Of a DNA stretch of 64,000 nucleotides, positions 29,272 to 38,782 are shown piece by piece. Position 1 is the first letter of the stretch, and the number at the start of each line of letters is the position of its first letter. This DNA comes from Pyrococcus furiosus DSM 3638. GTDB lineage: Archaea > Methanobacteriota_B > Thermococci > Thermococcales > Thermococcaceae. The position numbers and the translations under genes are program-made. The DNA lies in contig NC_003413.1 of the NCBI RefSeq assembly GCF_000007305.1, positions 1,504,141 to 1,568,140 on the forward strand, read 5' to 3'. The notes below the pieces were generated by a model, which searched no databases, had not been told where the DNA came from, and was given only the letters and a program-made list of their open reading frames with translations.

Positions 29272-29679
29272 TCAACGATAACTCTTCTGTCTCTTAGCTC
29301 TTGGACCCTTTGTAGATCTGTTTGGCTTGTGAGGTTCAGTTCTTCTTGGATCTCCTACAAGCATCGTTCTATCGTACTTCATGAATTTCTCCTTAAGGCT
29401 CATGTCCCCAGTCCACTCTACAAGAGCTCTCGCAATTGCCATTCTTGCTGCTTCGGCTTGTCCCATGAATCCTCCGCCTTCTACCTTAACATCTATGTCA
29501 ACGCTGTTCCAAATCTCTTCTCCTGCAAGGATTAAAGGTTCTAAGATTGTAAATCTTGCAATCTCTGGCTCGATAATCTCAACAGGCTTACCGTTAATCC
29601 TAACTCTTCCCTTCCCCTCTCTAATAACAGCTCTAGCAATAGCAGTCTTTCTCTTTCCAGTAGTTTGAATGATCCTCAT
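29272..29679 (-). CDS. rps9: 30S ribosomal protein S9
   Basis: A 135-residue S9 protein, with [20 protein letters not shown] at the N terminus, [20 protein letters not shown] in the centre and the basic tail [20 protein letters not shown], which reaches toward the P-site tRNA. It follows rpl13 by 11 bases in the ribosomal-protein array. Confidence 0.97.
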
Positions 29680-29690
29680 TATTCACCACC

Positions 29691-30119
29691 TCAGAACTTT
29701 CCTCCCAGGAATTTTGCAACCTCACCAACGGTAACATACTTTGGTCTTGAAAGCCTTGACACATGAGCCTCAATAATAGTCTCAAGCTCCTTACCTTGGA
29801 ACTCCTTGGGAATTCCCACATAAACCTTAAGCCTCTTAAAGGCCTTCCTTCCCCTGTCGGTCTTCCATGGGAGCATGCCTCTTATTGTTCTTCTCACAAT
29901 TTCGTCGCTCCTCTTGGGATAGAATGGTCCTCTCCTGGGGTTTGTTAATGTCCTTAATTCTGTCCTTTGCTTGTACTTCTTAAAGATTACATCTCTGTTT
30001 CCAGTGATTACAGCCTTTTCAGCATTAACTATGACAACTTCTTCACCCTCAAGGAGCATCTTTGCAACCTTTGATGCCAATCTTCCAAGTATTAAACCTT
30101 CAGCGTTAATAATCCTCAT
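29691..30119 (-). CDS. rpl13: 50S ribosomal protein L13
   Basis: A 142-residue large-subunit protein with the archaeal/eukaryal L13 start [20 protein letters not shown], then [16 protein letters not shown] and [20 protein letters not shown]. Six bases separate it from L18e upstream and 11 from S9 downstream, so these are one transcript. Confidence 0.97.
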
Positions 30120-30125
30120 GGCCCA

Positions 30126-30488
30126 TCACTCCATTATTCTTACTCCACTTCCAGTCGGATTTCTTTCAATGAGCTCTTCAATTGTTATAGCCTCCCCACC
30201 AGCCTCAATGATCTTTCTTCTAGCTGTTTCGCTGAACTTCCAAGCTGCAACGATAACTTTCTTTTCTAGCTTTCCAGCTCCAAGAACGCTTCCTGGAACA
30301 ACGATCATTTCTCCGTCGTTGGCATATCTGTTGATCTTACTTACATTAACTTCTGCCCTCTGCCTTCTAGGTCTTTCTAACCTCCAAGCTACGTCTTTCC
30401 ATATCTTGACTCCATATTCATTTGACTTTTTCCTAAGGTATCTAATGAGCCTCCTAAGATTTGGATCAGTTGGACCTGTTCTCTTCAT
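30126..30488 (-). CDS. rpl18e: 50S ribosomal protein L18e
   Basis: A 120-residue archaeal/eukaryal ribosomal protein L18e. It starts [20 protein letters not shown] and contains [20 protein letters not shown] and [20 protein letters not shown]. It is the first ORF after tRNA-Leu in the array. A GC-rich stretch between the tRNA and its ATG (30489-30556) may be tRNA trailer plus leader. Confidence 0.96.
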
Positions 30489-30556
30489 AAATGCATTCCC
30501 CCTATCTTTTTATCTCGCCGCAGGGAAACCGACAAGGGCGGGGTGAGCGTAAATAC

Positions 30557-30644
30557 TGGTGCGGGGGCGGGGATTTGAACCCCGGAACCCCTACGGGACG
30601 GGACCCTGAATCCCGCGCCTTTGACCAGGCTCGGCAACCCCCGC
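30557..30644 (-). tRNA. tRNA-Leu (anticodon CAG)
   Basis: The 88-base minus-strand cloverleaf has acceptor GCGGGGG/CCCCCGC, an anticodon stem CGGGA/TCCCG around TTCAGGG (anticodon CAG) and a long variable arm typical of leucine tRNAs. The encoded CCA ends at 30557. It separates rpoD from rpl18e. Confidence 0.95.
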
Positions 30645-30649
30645 AGGGA

Positions 30650-31435
30650 TCAAGAGGTCAATTTTTGAAGTTCACTTATAAACCTATCGGCCTTTCTCAT
30701 CAAGATTTTAAGAGCTATGGATACTATTTCCTCTACGGGGAGCTCTCCGTTTGTTTCAACTGTAAATATGTAAGTATTTGGCACTATCTCCTCCCAGATT
30801 TCCTTACCTTCATACTCTTCGAAATCCTTTGGTATGTAGAAAGGTTTTATTGTTGTCACTAGTACTTCTTCCTCAGTTTCTTCCACAGGAAGACCCCTTT
30901 TCTTTGCAAGTTTTTTCAGCTCCTTCCATTCGGGGATTGACTTGCTGATATGAACGATAGTGTAGTACTTGTAATACACAAATCCAGGTTGCCACTTAGC
31001 ATGATCCTTTCCTCTACCAAGCTTGGCATAGGCATTAAATACAAGTCTTTGTCCCTCAGCGAGCTTTACAATTGGAATGTTTGGATTTACAGGTTTTACA
31101 TCCGGATCATCACTCTTTAAATCACCTGAATATACAATCCCTGGGCCTTCAGCTTCTAGAGAGAGAGTTACCGTGTAATCATCAAGTTCTAATGCGTCCA
31201 ACTCAAACCTATCAACTGGAGTAGTTAGTGGAATCATTGCTAATCTGTGGGCAATGATTTCATCAAAAAGTGCTGAGTCGTTTTCATAAAATTCTACTTC
31301 ATCAACTGCAAATGTTGGGACTTCCCCTAAAATTGTCCTTCTTAGTGCATTTGCAAACGAAACATGAACCCCCTTTAAGACAAACTTAATAGAATCTTCC
31401 TTTTTTTCAAGAATCTGAACTTCAATTCCGGCCAT
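30650..31435 (-). CDS. rpoD: DNA-directed RNA polymerase subunit D
   Basis: RpoD is the homologue of eukaryotic Rpb3 and of bacterial alpha N-terminal domain, and nucleates polymerase assembly. The 261 residues contain the alpha motif [20 protein letters not shown] and [12 protein letters not shown]. There is no cysteine in the whole protein, so the [4Fe-4S] cluster found in RpoD of some archaea is absent. The last bases lie five bases from the tRNA-Leu 5' end. Confidence 0.96.
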   Translation of the reverse strand: MAGIEVQILEKKEDSIKFVLKGVHVSFANALRRTILGEVPTFAVDEVEFYENDSALFDEIIAHRLAMIPLTTPVDRFELDALELDDYTVTLSLEAEGPGIVYSGDLKSDDPDVKPVNPNIPIVKLAEGQRLVFNAYAKLGRGKDHAKWQPGFVYYKYYTIVHISKSIPEWKELKKLAKKRGLPVEETEEEVLVTTIKPFYIPKDFEEYEGKEIWEEIVPNTYIFTVETNGELPVEEIVSIALKILMRKADRFISELQKLTS

Positions 31436-31468
31436 TTCCCCTCCTCCACAAAAATAAAGTTGAAAAGA

Positions 31469-31882
31469 TCAGACACGCCTACCTCTTCTACCACCCTTTG
31501 GCCTAGTACCATCGTGTGGTATTGGAGTAACATCCTCAACTCTACCTATTTTCAAGCCTGCTCTAGCCAAAGCTCTAATTGCTGCCTGTGCCCCAGGTCC
31601 AGGAGTCTTGCTCTTGCTTCCTCCTGGGGCTCTAACTCTAATGTGAACGCCTACAATTCCCTTTTCAAGGGCCTCTTCTGCTGCTCTCCTTGCCGCAAGC
31701 ATTGCAGCGTATGGAGAAGGCTCATCTCTGTCAGCTTTAACTACCATACCACCGCTCCATCTGCTTATTGTTTCAGCACCTGTTATGTCAGTAATATGAA
31801 TAATCGTGTTGTTGAAGCTTGAATAGATGTGAGCAATTCCCCACTTCTCCTTCTTCTTAATGTTAACTTGCTCCTCGCTCAT
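31469..31882 (-). CDS. rps11: 30S ribosomal protein S11
   Basis: A 137-residue S11 protein with [40 protein letters not shown] and the rRNA-binding C terminus [20 protein letters not shown]. The start overlaps the stop of rps4 by four bases. The gene order S13, S4, S11, RpoD is the conserved alpha-operon core. Confidence 0.97.
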
Positions 31883-32421
31883 GCCTCACCACCTTGCTTA
31901 GCCTTTTCTATCATCATTCTCTCCGGGTGCTGTGGGTTAGCAAACGGAGATGTTCTCGCGTATGTTATTGTGTCTTCCTCTTCCTTAAGGACGAGATAGC
32001 TTGGAGACCTTATTATCTGGCCATTAACTTCAATGTGCCCGTGAACGATAAGCTGTCTTGCTTGCCTCATGGTTCTAGCAAGTCCCTTCTTGTATACGAT
32101 AGTTTGAAGTCTTCTCTCTAGAATGTCCTCAATTGTTAGTGAGAGGACATCATCAAGAACTGCATCCTCTGGAAGTAAACCAAGTCTCTTAAGCCTAGCA
32201 AGCAATTGCTCTCTCTCAATTTCAGCTTGCTTACCTCTCGCAGCAAGCAACCTTCTTGCCCTTCTTCTGAAGTTCTTAAGTTGTGTTTCGTGCTTCCAAA
32301 GCTCCTTCTTGTTCTTGAGCTCGTACTTATCCATAAGGACTCTTTCTCTATCAAGCCTCTCCTTAATCCACGGATGTGGTGGAGTTTCATACTTCTTCCT
32401 TTGCCTCTTAGGATCACCCAT
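31879..32421 (-). CDS. rps4: 30S ribosomal protein S4
   Basis: A 180-residue primary 16S rRNA-binding protein of the archaeal/eukaryal S9e type. It begins [18 protein letters not shown] and carries the S4 RNA-binding domain [20 protein letters not shown] followed by [20 protein letters not shown]. It lies 18 bases after rps13 and overlaps rps11. Confidence 0.97.
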
Positions 32422-32439
32422 ATCTTACACCTCCCATCC

Positions 32440-32886
32440 TCACTTCTTCTTCCTGCTAACACCGACAGTTTGACCTCTTCTGAAGTTAGACCTAGTTCTC
32501 TGTCCTCTAACTGGGAGACCAAGCTCGTGTCTAATTCCACGGTATGCCCTAATTCTCCTGAGTCTCATGATATCCTCTCTGATTGCCATGTCAAGTTTTG
32601 CAGTGATGAGATGTAGATCCCTACCAGTCTCATAGTCCTTAGGCCTGTTAACTGCCCACCTAGGAATTCCATGAGCTACGGGGTCAGCTAGTATTTCTTC
32701 AATTTTCTTTACTTGCTCATCAGTCAAGTATCCTGCCTTCATAAATGGGTCTAACCCTGCAACTCTGCAGACCATTGTAGCGAAGTTTATTCCTATTCCT
32801 TTAATAGCAGTGAGCGCCCATCTTAACTGCTTATTTCCGTCTAAATCAACTCCCGCCACACGAACTATATGCCTAAAGTTAGCCAT
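32440..32886 (-). CDS. rps13: 30S ribosomal protein S13
   Basis: A 148-residue S13 protein, with [20 protein letters not shown], the helix-two-turn-helix region and the basic tail [21 protein letters not shown] take ATG 32886, preceded by GGGGTGA; the longer frame to 32967 runs into the tRNA-Ser gene and is not real. It is the first protein gene after tRNA-Ser in the ribosomal array. Confidence 0.97.
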
Positions 32887-32923
32887 TTTATCACCCCTAC
32901 ACTTGTGTCGGAAAGATTTATTC

Positions 32924-33010
32924 TGGCGCCGGGACGGGGATTTGAACCCCGGCGGGCAAACGCCCACGGGCTCTCAAGGCCCGCGCCCTACCAGGCTAGG
33001 CTATCCCGGC
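32924..33010 (-). tRNA. tRNA-Ser (anticodon TGA)
   Basis: The 87-base minus-strand gene has acceptor GCCGGGA/TCCCGGC, discriminator G, an encoded CCA (32926-32924), an anticodon stem CGGGC/GCCCG around CTTGAGA (anticodon TGA) and a long variable arm, which together fit a serine tRNA. Its first 15 bases also encode the end of the upstream methyltransferase gene. Confidence 0.95.
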
Positions 33011-33583
33011 ATACACCCTATATCCCGAACCTTTGGCTAACTCAACTACTTCGGTGAAGGTGTCCTCCATGAGGGATTTAATAAATTTTGCCCCCAATTT
33101 AGTCTTAACTACTATCTGAAGCATGCCGCCATCGTGAAGGTATTTAGGAGCATTTATAACTATTTCCCTCAAAATTTCCTTTCCTGCATGAATTGGGGGA
33201 TTGGTAATTATAGAGTGGAATTTTTCTCCCTTAACGGGCTCGTAAAGATTTCCCCATCTAACCTCGGCATTAGTGACATTGTTAATTTTTAAATTTTTTC
33301 TTGCGATTGATACAGCCCTCCTGTTTATATCAGACATGACAACGTACTCAACAAATCGAGAGGCCACAATACCTATAGGCCCATAACCACATCCTAGATC
33401 AAAAACTCTCCAGTTAGGCCTTAGAACCATACTCTCTATTAAGAGTTCAGTCCCCCTATCAAGCTTTCCAAAGGAAAAAACACCGCTGGCAGTTATAAAC
33501 TTAAAACAATACCCTCTAATGCAGACTTCAATTGTTTTTGTCTTTAACGGCCCACCAGGAGTTTCTGAATAGTAGTGGCTCAC
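32996..33583 (-). CDS. SAM-dependent methyltransferase, RsmC/small-MTase type
   Basis: A 195-residue methyltransferase with the SAM site VFDLGCGYGPIGIVASRFV and the catalytic NPPIH motif, the type used for exocyclic amino groups of guanine in rRNA. The likely start is GTG 33583 (MSHYYSETPGGPLKTKTIEV); a TATA box TTTATAAGC lies 30 bases upstream, so the mRNA is probably leaderless. The longer frame to 33634 overlaps that promoter. The stop codon lies inside tRNA-Ser, so transcription continues into the tRNA. Confidence 0.88.
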   Translation of the reverse strand: MSHYYSETPGGPLKTKTIEVCIRGYCFKFITASGVFSFGKLDRGTELLIESMVLRPNWRVFDLGCGYGPIGIVASRFVEYVVMSDINRRAVSIARKNLKINNVTNAEVRWGNLYEPVKGEKFHSIITNPPIHAGKEILREIVINAPKYLHDGGMLQIVVKTKLGAKFIKSLMEDTFTEVVELAKGSGYRVYAGIA

Positions 33584-33677
33584 ATCCAAAAATATTTGTG
33601 AGAAGCTTATAAATGTGGGGGCCCACTTCTCCACAACAGTTAAAAATATTAAAATTTATAAAAACTTAGTGAAACAT

Positions 33678-34178
33678 ATGAATTCTAGATCTATGAATCT
33701 TAAAGCAATGCTCATAATAGGAATAACAATTCTTTTTCTTGGTTGTTTAGCTCAAAAAGAACAGGAAGCGTCCAAAGAGGGAATACTTCGCATAGGAGTC
33801 AAAATAGAAGAGAAAGAAGGCAACAAAGTTCTAACAAAGATTTTCATAAAAAATGTGGGAAATTCCACAGTCAGAGTAGCTAAGCCAATATACTTTGTTA
33901 CCTTAAAGTTTGAGCTCTATAAGGGAAATGAGAGTATGAAATTCAGAGGTCCCGTACCAACTTACCTTCCCCTAACTAAAGAGGAAACAAAAGTTCTTAA
34001 ACCTAGGGAAACCTTAGAAGCAGAATACATTGTTGACCTCTGCTGGTGGAATGTCACTAAAGGAGAATATACCCTCGCTGTTATTTATGATACAATAGAA
34101 ACAAAGAGCCAAGGTGTAGATTTCGTCAGGCAAAGACTAGTCATAAAACAGAACGTCACGGCAAAAGAAACATGTTAA
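33678..34178 (+). CDS. Putative lipoprotein
   Basis: A 166-residue secreted protein. The N terminus is a short basic region, a hydrophobic helix (LKAMLIIGITILFLG) and a lipobox-like LFLGC followed by a charged linker, so it is probably lipid-anchored outside the cell. The body looks like an immunoglobulin-like strand domain (TKIFIKNVGNSTVRVAKPIY). I do not recognise a family. TTTATAAAA at 33655-33663 is about 15 bases before ATG 33678, and a second ATG at 33693 is also possible. Confidence 0.75.
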   Translation: MNSRSMNLKAMLIIGITILFLGCLAQKEQEASKEGILRIGVKIEEKEGNKVLTKIFIKNVGNSTVRVAKPIYFVTLKFELYKGNESMKFRGPVPTYLPLTKEETKVLKPRETLEAEYIVDLCWWNVTKGEYTLAVIYDTIETKSQGVDFVRQRLVIKQNVTAKETC

Positions 34179-34528
34179 CCTAATTTAAAGCTTTTCATTG
34201 CCATAAAGTATTGGTGTTCGCGAATAAGTTCATTTAATAACTCCTCAAGTCTCCAAGTTAGAGAGATAGGGGTAGTTACTGCAAATATAACGTTATTAAA
34301 AGCTGTCTTAACTGTTTTGATTATCTTCTTTATCTCTTCGGATGAAGCACCATGGATGATTATGAACCTTTGAAAATGCCAATCGCATCTACCTTCAAGT
34401 GAATCCCTTTGAATAATCTCCTCGACTACTAAATCTTTGCAATATTCGGGGATACATACTACATCTCCAACTAGCTCTCTTAGTTTTTCAACCTCACTGT
34501 CAGAAAACCCAATTGCAAGTATCCTCAT
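34175..34528 (-). CDS. DUF3783-like protein
   Basis: A 117-residue soluble protein beginning MRILAIGFSDSEVEKLRELV. It has the shape of DUF3783 proteins, with a response-regulator-like first strand and the segment IIIHGASSEEIKKIIKTVK, and ends in a helix (LLNELIREHQYFMAMKS). Function is unknown. It ends with a four-base overlap with the convergent lipoprotein gene and diverges from the ABC transporter genes. Confidence 0.65.
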   Translation of the reverse strand: MRILAIGFSDSEVEKLRELVGDVVCIPEYCKDLVVEEIIQRDSLEGRCDWHFQRFIIIHGASSEEIKKIIKTVKTAFNNVIFAVTTPISLTWRLEELLNELIREHQYFMAMKSFKLG

Positions 34529-34596
34529 GAAGCTATCTTTGTACAATCACCATTTAACTTTTTTGACTCGGGTAGATGGATATCTTAACCAACAAA

Positions 34597-34605
34597 TTTT
34601 TATAG
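34597..34605 (+). promoter_or_regulatory. TATA box of the ABC exporter operon
   Basis: TTTTTATAG ends 25 bases before the ATG at 34630, which predicts a leaderless first gene. Confidence 0.55.
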
Positions 34606-34629
34606 TAGCGAGAAAATATATCATGATGT

Positions 34630-36375
34630 ATGTCCAGCTCACTATCCCAGTTAAGGAGACTGCTTGGGTACCTAAGAAACCACAAACTGGAATTCTTAAC
34701 TGGCATTATATTAGTTGTATTCATGTCCTATGCAAGCAGTGTAATCCCCATCCTTATAAAAGAGGCAATAGACAAGGGGATCTCAACTAAAAACTATGAA
34801 TTTGCCCTAAGATATAGTCTCATAATTTTGGGAGTTGCCGTTTTGCAAGGAGCTTTTAGCTTCACTGCACGTTATTTACTTGTAAAATCCGCGCAACACG
34901 CTGTTTATGACCTTAGAATGGATGCCTTTAGAGCCATACAGAGGCATAACATTGAGTTCTTTGACAAAACGTATTCTGGGCAACTAATAAGTAGAATAAC
35001 TAACGATACAGAGAGAATAACGAGATTCCTATCCTTTAGAATTAGGATGTTCGTTTACTCTATGTTCCTCATAGCAATGTCCCTTTACTATATGAGCAGA
35101 ATGAGTGGAATCTTATCAGCTGTAGCCTTTGTAACAATTATCATTGTTGTCCTAATAAACACAACATATGCAAAAAAAGTAAGGCCAATTTATGACAAGG
35201 TAAGGCATCAAACGGGAGTCATAGCTTCAGTAGCAACGGCCTCAATATCTGGTATAAAGACAATTAAGGCCCTAGCCGCTGAAAGATTTATTCAGGGGAA
35301 ATTCTCAAATGAAAATGAGAAATTATACAAGTTCAACATAGATGCCACAAGGATAACGGCAATCTATGGAAATGCGTCATTTCTTGTTTTAGGGCTTGCA
35401 ATGGGAACTATGGTTTATTATGGAGGAAAAGGAATAATTGAAGGATTACTAACAGTGGGAGAACTTGCAGCTTTCTTGACATATATGCTAACATTAATGT
35501 GGCCACTGAGAGCTTTAGGATTTACAATAGGGGACATACAAAGGAGTTTAGCTGCAGCCTCCAGGCTCTTTGAGATAATTGATAGTGCACCAAAGTCTAT
35601 CGATCCTCCAGATGCTGTAGAGATAAAGAATCCTAAAGGAAAAATCGAGTTCAAGGATGTCTGGTTTACTTATCACACTGGGAAAACAGTGCTAAAAGGA
35701 ATAAATCTGACAATAAACTCAGGAGAGAAAGTTCTAATAACTGGACCTCCTGGGTCTGGTAAAAGTACAATCCTTAAACTTATTGCCAGATTTTACGAGC
35801 CCACCAAGGGGCAGATACTAATTGATGACATTGACATAAGGAAAATAAAAACAGAAAACTTGAGAAAAATCGTTGCCTACGTTCCCCAAGAGCCCTTCAT
35901 ATTTAACAGAACCATTAGAGAAAACATTGCATTGGCAAAGCCTCATGCCGAAATAAATGAAATTATTAAGGCTGCAAAAATAGCCAAAATCCACGACTTT
36001 ATATCTACTCTTCCAAACGGTTACGAGACCATAGTTGGAGAAAAAGGAGTTACGCTCTCAGGCGGCCAGAGACAGAGAATTGCTTTAGCGAGAGCATTAC
36101 TTTTAGAACCCAAGATTATACTTCTTGATGATCCCGTGTCGAACTTAGATGCCAAAACAGAAAAAGAGCTTGTTGAGGATCTAAAGGATATTCTTAAGGA
36201 CAAGACCGCAATAATAGTCTCCCAACGTCTTTCTTTGGCAAAGATAGTTGATAGAGTTGTTGTTATGAAAGATGGAAACATCGTTGAGGAAGGCTCCCCC
36301 GAAGAATTGGCAAAGAAAGGAGGACTGTTCAGCGAGATGCTAGCAAGTATGAAGGGTGAGAAAAATGGAGAGTAA
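34630..36375 (+). CDS. ABC exporter half-transporter, degenerate ATPase subunit
   Basis: A 581-residue ABC half-transporter with an N-terminal six-helix exporter domain (1-320) and an ATPase domain. Walker A is GPPGSGKST (372-380) and the signature is LSGGQ (476-480). The catalytic Glu after Walker B is Asp501 (ILLDD) and the switch His is Gln532 (IIVSQRLS). These changes mark the non-hydrolysing site half of a heterodimeric exporter such as TM287/288. It overlaps the next gene, which keeps the catalytic residues. The substrate is unknown: lipids, drugs or peptides are possible. Confidence 0.92.
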   Translation: MSSSLSQLRRLLGYLRNHKLEFLTGIILVVFMSYASSVIPILIKEAIDKGISTKNYEFALRYSLIILGVAVLQGAFSFTARYLLVKSAQHAVYDLRMDAFRAIQRHNIEFFDKTYSGQLISRITNDTERITRFLSFRIRMFVYSMFLIAMSLYYMSRMSGILSAVAFVTIIIVVLINTTYAKKVRPIYDKVRHQTGVIASVATASISGIKTIKALAAERFIQGKFSNENEKLYKFNIDATRITAIYGNASFLVLGLAMGTMVYYGGKGIIEGLLTVGELAAFLTYMLTLMWPLRALGFTIGDIQRSLAAASRLFEIIDSAPKSIDPPDAVEIKNPKGKIEFKDVWFTYHTGKTVLKGINLTINSGEKVLITGPPGSGKSTILKLIARFYEPTKGQILIDDIDIRKIKTENLRKIVAYVPQEPFIFNRTIRENIALAKPHAEINEIIKAAKIAKIHDFISTLPNGYETIVGEKGVTLSGGQRQRIALARALLLEPKIILLDDPVSNLDAKTEKELVEDLKDILKDKTAIIVSQRLSLAKIVDRVVVMKDGNIVEEGSPEELAKKGGLFSEMLASMKGEKNGE

Positions 36376-38101
36376 CTCAACACTTTTTCTCATCAAAAGA
36401 TTCATCGGAGAAGTAACTAGGCAGAAGAAAATACTTGGAATAATACTCCTTTCAATAATAGGATTAACGTTAACAAACTTAGCTTCTCCCTACATTTTAA
36501 GAATTATAATTGACGAATACCTTGTCCCTAGGAAGCTGGAAGGCCTGGGGTTTATTACAGCACTGTACCTTTTAACGTTGATAGGCCAGTGGGCGTTTAT
36601 GACTCTCCAAACCTACTACATTGAGGTATTTGGTCAAAGAGTGCTGAGAGAGTTAAGGAGTAAATTGCATGAAAAAATGTTAATCTCCAACCTTGATTTT
36701 TTTAAGAACAAATCTACGGGAGATTTAGTTTCTAGAATAATAAATGATACTAATATGGTAAATGATGTCTTGGTTTCAGGACTTTTGAGCGGGGTTAGTA
36801 GCATTCTAAGCCTGTCTGGAATAATCATAGCGATGTTCCTACTAGATGTTAGACTGACACTCGTAACATTGACAAGCGTCCCATTAATGGTAGCTATAGC
36901 CCTTTACTTTGGAGGAAAGATGAGAAGAGCTTATAGGGAGACGAGAGAGAAAATAGCAAGGATATCAACCATAGTAGAAGAAAGCGTTGCTGGTATTGAA
37001 ACCATAAAGGCATTTGGAAAAGAAAGGGATGTAGAGAAGGACTTTTCCCTCGCATCAATAGAAACTATAAAGGCTTACCTCAGAGTTGCTGTATATATGG
37101 GTATCTTCTGGCCTCTAATGAACATAACTAGCCTACTTTCAGTTATAATTGTCATAGCCTACGGAGGATATTTAGCGTATAAGGGAGCCGTAAGCATAGG
37201 TGTTGTAGTTGCCTTCATTCAGTATGCCCAGAGATTTAGAGGACCAATTAATAACGTCGTAAGTATGTATGACAGCTTACAGTCTGCATTAGCGGCATTA
37301 GAGAGAATATATGAAATTTTAGACGATGAAAACGTTGAAGATTACAAAGGAATTAACGTTGAAAGATTAACTGGAGAAATAAAATTTGAAAACGTGTGGT
37401 TTGAATACGAAAAAGGAATACCCGTATTAAAGAACATTAACCTCCATATTTCACCTGGAAGCAAAGTTGCAATAGTTGGAAAGACTGGAGCAGGAAAAAC
37501 AACTATGATTAACCTAATTTTAAGATTCTACGATCCTAATCAGGGAAGAATTCTCTACGACGGCATTGAAGGAAGAAAAATAAGTAGAGAAAGCCTTAGG
37601 AAGAGGATTGGATATGTCCCCCAAGAGACGTATCTCTTCCCAGGAACCATTATGGAAAATATTCTAATAGGAAATCCGGAAGCAAAAGAAGAAGATGTAG
37701 TTAGGATATGCAAAGAGCTTGGAATCCATGATTTCATAATGAAACTTCCCAATGGGTATGAAACTACGGCAGGAGAAGCTGGAAAGTTGTTGTCAGTAGG
37801 AGAGAGACAACTAATTTCCATAGCAAGGGCTCTCCTAAAAGATCCAGATATTGTTATTCTAGATGAGGCCCTCTCTAGTGTAGATCCTAAAACCGAAAGT
37901 CTTGTACAACGGGCAATGTTAAAGCTTATGGAGGGAAGAACAAGCATAATAATTGCCCATCGCTTGACAATAACGCAGTATGCAGACAAAATTGTAGTTC
38001 TCGAGGATGGAAAAATCGTGGAAGAGGGTAGCCCTCAAGAGTTACTTGAGAAAAGAGGATACTTCTACACCTTATACACCACCCAGGTTGAGGAAATCTA
38101 A
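36365..38101 (+). CDS. ABC exporter half-transporter, catalytically competent subunit
   Basis: A 578-residue partner of the preceding gene with the same domain order. Walker A is GKTGAGKTT (372-380), Walker B is VILDE with Glu501, and the switch is His532 (IIAHRLT). Its own signature is LSVGE instead of LSGGQ. In the heterodimer this weakened signature faces the degenerate Walker site of the partner, while the intact LSGGQ of the partner completes this subunit's active site. ATG 36365 follows GGTGAG and lies inside the previous gene, which indicates translational coupling. Confidence 0.92.
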   Translation: MESNSTLFLIKRFIGEVTRQKKILGIILLSIIGLTLTNLASPYILRIIIDEYLVPRKLEGLGFITALYLLTLIGQWAFMTLQTYYIEVFGQRVLRELRSKLHEKMLISNLDFFKNKSTGDLVSRIINDTNMVNDVLVSGLLSGVSSILSLSGIIIAMFLLDVRLTLVTLTSVPLMVAIALYFGGKMRRAYRETREKIARISTIVEESVAGIETIKAFGKERDVEKDFSLASIETIKAYLRVAVYMGIFWPLMNITSLLSVIIVIAYGGYLAYKGAVSIGVVVAFIQYAQRFRGPINNVVSMYDSLQSALAALERIYEILDDENVEDYKGINVERLTGEIKFENVWFEYEKGIPVLKNINLHISPGSKVAIVGKTGAGKTTMINLILRFYDPNQGRILYDGIEGRKISRESLRKRIGYVPQETYLFPGTIMENILIGNPEAKEEDVVRICKELGIHDFIMKLPNGYETTAGEAGKLLSVGERQLISIARALLKDPDIVILDEALSSVDPKTESLVQRAMLKLMEGRTSIIIAHRLTITQYADKIVVLEDGKIVEEGSPQELLEKRGYFYTLYTTQVEEI

Positions 38102-38661
38102 AACTTGTTAAAGGAAACAACTTCTTCAATACTTTTCCTCTTTAGCTTTGGCTTCGGATCATCTGGGTATCCTACTGGGAGTATTACCTGAAGCCTCCAT
38201 TCCCTGGGAACTTGAAGAAGTTCTTCTATTGGCCGTGTATTTGGAGGAGTGTAGGTAACTGTTCCAAGTTCTACCTCTTCTAAGGCTAAAAGGAAGTATC
38301 CCACAGCAATCCAAACTGATTGAAGCCAATAAGGAGCTTTCGTATATCCAAATACCAATACTAAATACGGAGCCTCTGTTAGAAAAGGTTTTTCTGGAGT
38401 GAATTCATTCTCCACTAACCATTCTTTCAACTCCCCCTTAATTCTCTCATAGAATTTTTCCTCCTCTACTTCACATACTTCTCTTATTCTGGCCTTTAAT
38501 TCCGGATTGTCAATTACTACAAATTTCCAAGGTTGAGCGTTCATTCCACTAGGAGCTTCTTTGGCTGTCTCAATCGCCTTGAAAACTAATTCAATTGGAG
38601 GTCTATCCTTCGAAAATTTCCTCACTGTTTTTCTTCGCTTTGCAAGCTCTAGTACCCTCAT
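38098..38661 (-). CDS. Nitroreductase family protein
   Basis: A 187-residue FMN-dependent nitroreductase-like protein. The start RRKTVRKFSKDRPP, the segment APSGMNAQPWKFVVIDN and the C-terminal VILPVGYPDDPKPKLKRKS are family hallmarks. These enzymes use NAD(P)H to reduce flavin and then quinones, nitro compounds or metals. The substrate is unknown. It overlaps the end of the ABC operon by four bases on the opposite strand and is divergent from the histidine operon. Confidence 0.88.
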   Translation of the reverse strand: MRVLELAKRRKTVRKFSKDRPPIELVFKAIETAKEAPSGMNAQPWKFVVIDNPELKARIREVCEVEEEKFYERIKGELKEWLVENEFTPEKPFLTEAPYLVLVFGYTKAPYWLQSVWIAVGYFLLALEEVELGTVTYTPPNTRPIEELLQVPREWRLQVILPVGYPDDPKPKLKRKSIEEVVSFNKF

Positions 38662-38741
38662 GGGAGTAGCTTGAGATATTGTAAAATATAAACCTTACCA
38701 AACGTAAAATTTCTTGTCAAAAATTCATAAAAGCAACCATT

Positions 38742-38753
38742 AAATTTATTAAG
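38742..38753 (+). promoter_or_regulatory. Likely promoter of the histidine operon
   Basis: AAATTTATTAAG resembles a Thermococcales TATA box; a start of transcription about 25 bases on, near 38778, would leave the leader ATG at 38783 almost at the mRNA 5' end. A second TATA-like TTCATAAAAG lies at 38724-38733. Confidence 0.45.
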
Positions 38754-38782
38754 GTACTAAAGAAGTCTAAGTGGTTTTGACC

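Noticed and set aside
30489-30556. GC-rich segment between tRNA-Leu and L18e as a separate noncoding RNA.
   Set aside because: It shows no clear stem pair or box motifs and is more simply tRNA trailer and mRNA leader.
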